Positions 4,813 to 5,983 of a stretch of 5,983 bases of DNA are shown here, piece after piece. A program made the translations under genes and the position numbers. Origin of the DNA: DATMNI01 sp035570275. Its GTDB lineage: Bacteria; Acidobacteriota; Terriglobia; Bryobacterales; Bryobacteraceae. Positions within the stretch are counted from its first letter, which is position 1. Each line of letters opens with the position of its first letter. The stretch is from contig DATMNI010000216.1 of the NCBI GenBank assembly GCA_035570275.1, forward strand, positions 1 to 5,983, given 5' to 3'. Under the pieces are notes generated by a model. It was not told the origin of the DNA. It ran no database searches and was given only the letters and a program-made list of their open reading frames with translations.

Positions 4813-5983
4813 ATGATCCTCCTCGACCAGATCCTCCAGGACGTGCGCTTCGCGGCGCGGCAATTGCGGAAGAGTTGGGTATTCACGTCGACGGCCGTCG
4901 CGGTGCTGGCGGTCGGAACGGCCGCGAGCGTCGCGATCTTCGCCTTTGTGGACGGCGCGCTCCTCAAGCCGCTACCCTATCGGAATCCGACCCGCCTCGT
5001 GGGCGTCTTCGGCAGCATCCCGCTGTTCGAGCGATCCAATCTTTCTTATCCCGATTACCTCGACTTCAAAAAGCGGAACACGGTCTTTCGCTCTCTTGAG
5101 GTGTATCAGGCCAATGGATTTTTGTTCACTGGCGCTAGTGGGGCGCAGATTGCGCGCGGCGCGCGGGTGAGCGACGGGTTTTTTCGCACGCTGGGAGTGG
5201 CGCCGGTCCTGGGCCGGGATTTCTATAGCGGCGAGGATCAACCGGAAGCGCCAAGGATCGCGTTGCTCAGTTATGCGGCTTGGCAGGCGCGATACGGAGG
5301 GAGTCGCGCTGTGCTGGGACAAACCGTGGTTCTGGACGGCGCTCCGAACATCATCGTTGGCGTGCTGCCGAGGGAGTTCTATTTTCCACCGGTGGGTGGT
5401 GCGGAGTTCTGGACGGCCCTGCACCCGGCTGGAGATTGCGATCTGCGGCGGAGCTGTCACGGTCTCTTCGGTGTGGCGCGTCTGCAGGACGACGCTTCAG
5501 TGCAATCCGCGCTCGCCAACGTGAAGGCGATCGCCGGGCAGCTTGCAGCCCAATATCCCAATACCAATCGCGACCAGGGGGCCACGGTGGCCACGCTCGC
5601 TACGGTGATCGTGGGCGAGGTGCGCCCTATTCTGCTGGTGCTGCTGATCGGCGCCGGATTGCTTCTCTTGATCGCGATCGTGAACGTCGCGAGTCTCCTG
5701 CTGGTGCGTTCGGAGAGCCGGAGAAAGGAGATCGCGGTTCGGAGTTCTCTCGGCGCGTCCGCGGGGCGAATCCTGCGGCAGTTGATTACCGAGGGACTGG
5801 TGCTGGTTGTAGCTGGGATCGTTTCGGGCCTCGCGCTGACTTCGGGGACCTGGCATCTCCTGACGAAGTTGATCCCCGCGAATCTGATGAGCCGGATGCC
5901 GTTCTGGCAGGACCTCGGATGGAATGGCCACGTGTTGGCTTTCGCCGGGAGCGTCGCGCTGCTCACTGGCGTGCTTTTCTCCT
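4813..5983 (+). CDS. ADOP-type ABC transporter permease (MacB/FtsX-like), N-terminal 390 residues; 3' end outside window
   Basis: Family: inner-membrane permeases with a MacB-like periplasmic core and FtsX domains, very abundant in Acidobacteria and usually without a dedicated adjacent ATPase. The visible 390 residues are open to the edge. A short cytoplasmic start with VRFAARQLRKS (11-21) leads into the first membrane helix (about 24-46) and the family hallmark GALLKPLPY (48-56). A periplasmic core of about 57-268 follows, including SYPDYLDF (78-85), GVAPVLGRDF (128-137) and a Cys209/Cys215 pair able to form a disulfide. FtsX helices lie at about 271-297, 327-345 and 374-390, with the cytoplasmic segment RRKEIAVRSSLGAS (303-316) between the first two. 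The ATG at 4813 is the first start after an in-frame TAA at 4801. It has no good Shine-Dalgarno; GGAG at 4788-4791 is 21 bases away. Members usually run to about 800 residues, so roughly half is missing. The transported substrate cannot be told. Confidence 0.93.
   Translation, partial: MILLDQILQDVRFAARQLRKSWVFTSTAVAVLAVGTAASVAIFAFVDGALLKPLPYRNPTRLVGVFGSIPLFERSNLSYPDYLDFKKRNTVFRSLEVYQANGFLFTGASGAQIARGARVSDGFFRTLGVAPVLGRDFYSGEDQPEAPRIALLSYAAWQARYGGSRAVLGQTVVLDGAPNIIVGVLPREFYFPPVGGAEFWTALHPAGDCDLRRSCHGLFGVARLQDDASVQSALANVKAIAGQLAAQYPNTNRDQGATVATLATVIVGEVRPILLVLLIGAGLLLLIAIVNVASLLLVRSESRRKEIAVRSSLGASAGRILRQLITEGLVLVVAGIVSGLALTSGTWHLLTKLIPANLMSRMPFWQDLGWNGHVLAFAGSVALLTGVLFS

Noticed and set aside
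4543..4967. Minus-strand frames of 106 and 137 codons antisense to the ADOP start
   Set aside because: They overlap the conserved N-terminus of the permease on the opposite strand and show no family resemblance.

Overview
This is a GC-rich window with the gene content of an acidobacterial chromosome, probably from the Solibacter/Bryobacter side of the phylum. The main clue is the gene at the right edge, which has the architecture of the acidobacterial duplicated orphan permease (ADOP) family. The taxonomic call is inference; no rRNA or other marker is present.

Layout. Positions 1-1701 (+) carry the C-terminal half of cobalamin-dependent methionine synthase (metH): cap, B12-binding and AdoMet-dependent reactivation domains. 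Its start lies left of the window. Positions 1702-1901 are a convergent intergenic gap with two hairpins that could end transcription. Positions 1902-4040 (-) encode a short SecA ATPase of 712 residues. It keeps the complete ATPase motor but lacks the helical wing domain and the C-terminal zinc-binding linker, so it looks like an accessory SecA rather than the housekeeping one. Upstream of it on the same strand, 4077-4379 (-), is a candidate 100-residue ORF with an N-terminal signal-peptide-like segment and an Arg-Pro-Pro-Pro motif near its end. Positions 4405-4812 are non-coding as far as I can tell. Positions 4813-5983 (+) hold the first 390 codons of the ADOP permease, cut by the right edge.

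The most interesting element is the leader of the secA-like gene. The small ORF resembles SecM of E. coli in its position, its signal peptide and its possible stall-prone C-terminus. In addition, its Arg-Pro-Pro codons (4105-4112) are perfectly complementary over 8 bases to the strong Shine-Dalgarno region of the secA-like gene (4043-4050). A ribosome translating or paused on those codons would be expected to open this helix and expose the start site. The window may therefore contain an unrecognised secretion-monitor or translational-coupling switch controlling an accessory SecA. This is a hypothesis from sequence alone. A consensus-like -35 element overlapping the small ORF's start codon, and the poor spacing of its own Shine-Dalgarno, are evidence against it.

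metH, the secA module and the ADOP gene show no functional link to one another. metH and secA converge, and the secA module and the ADOP gene diverge.
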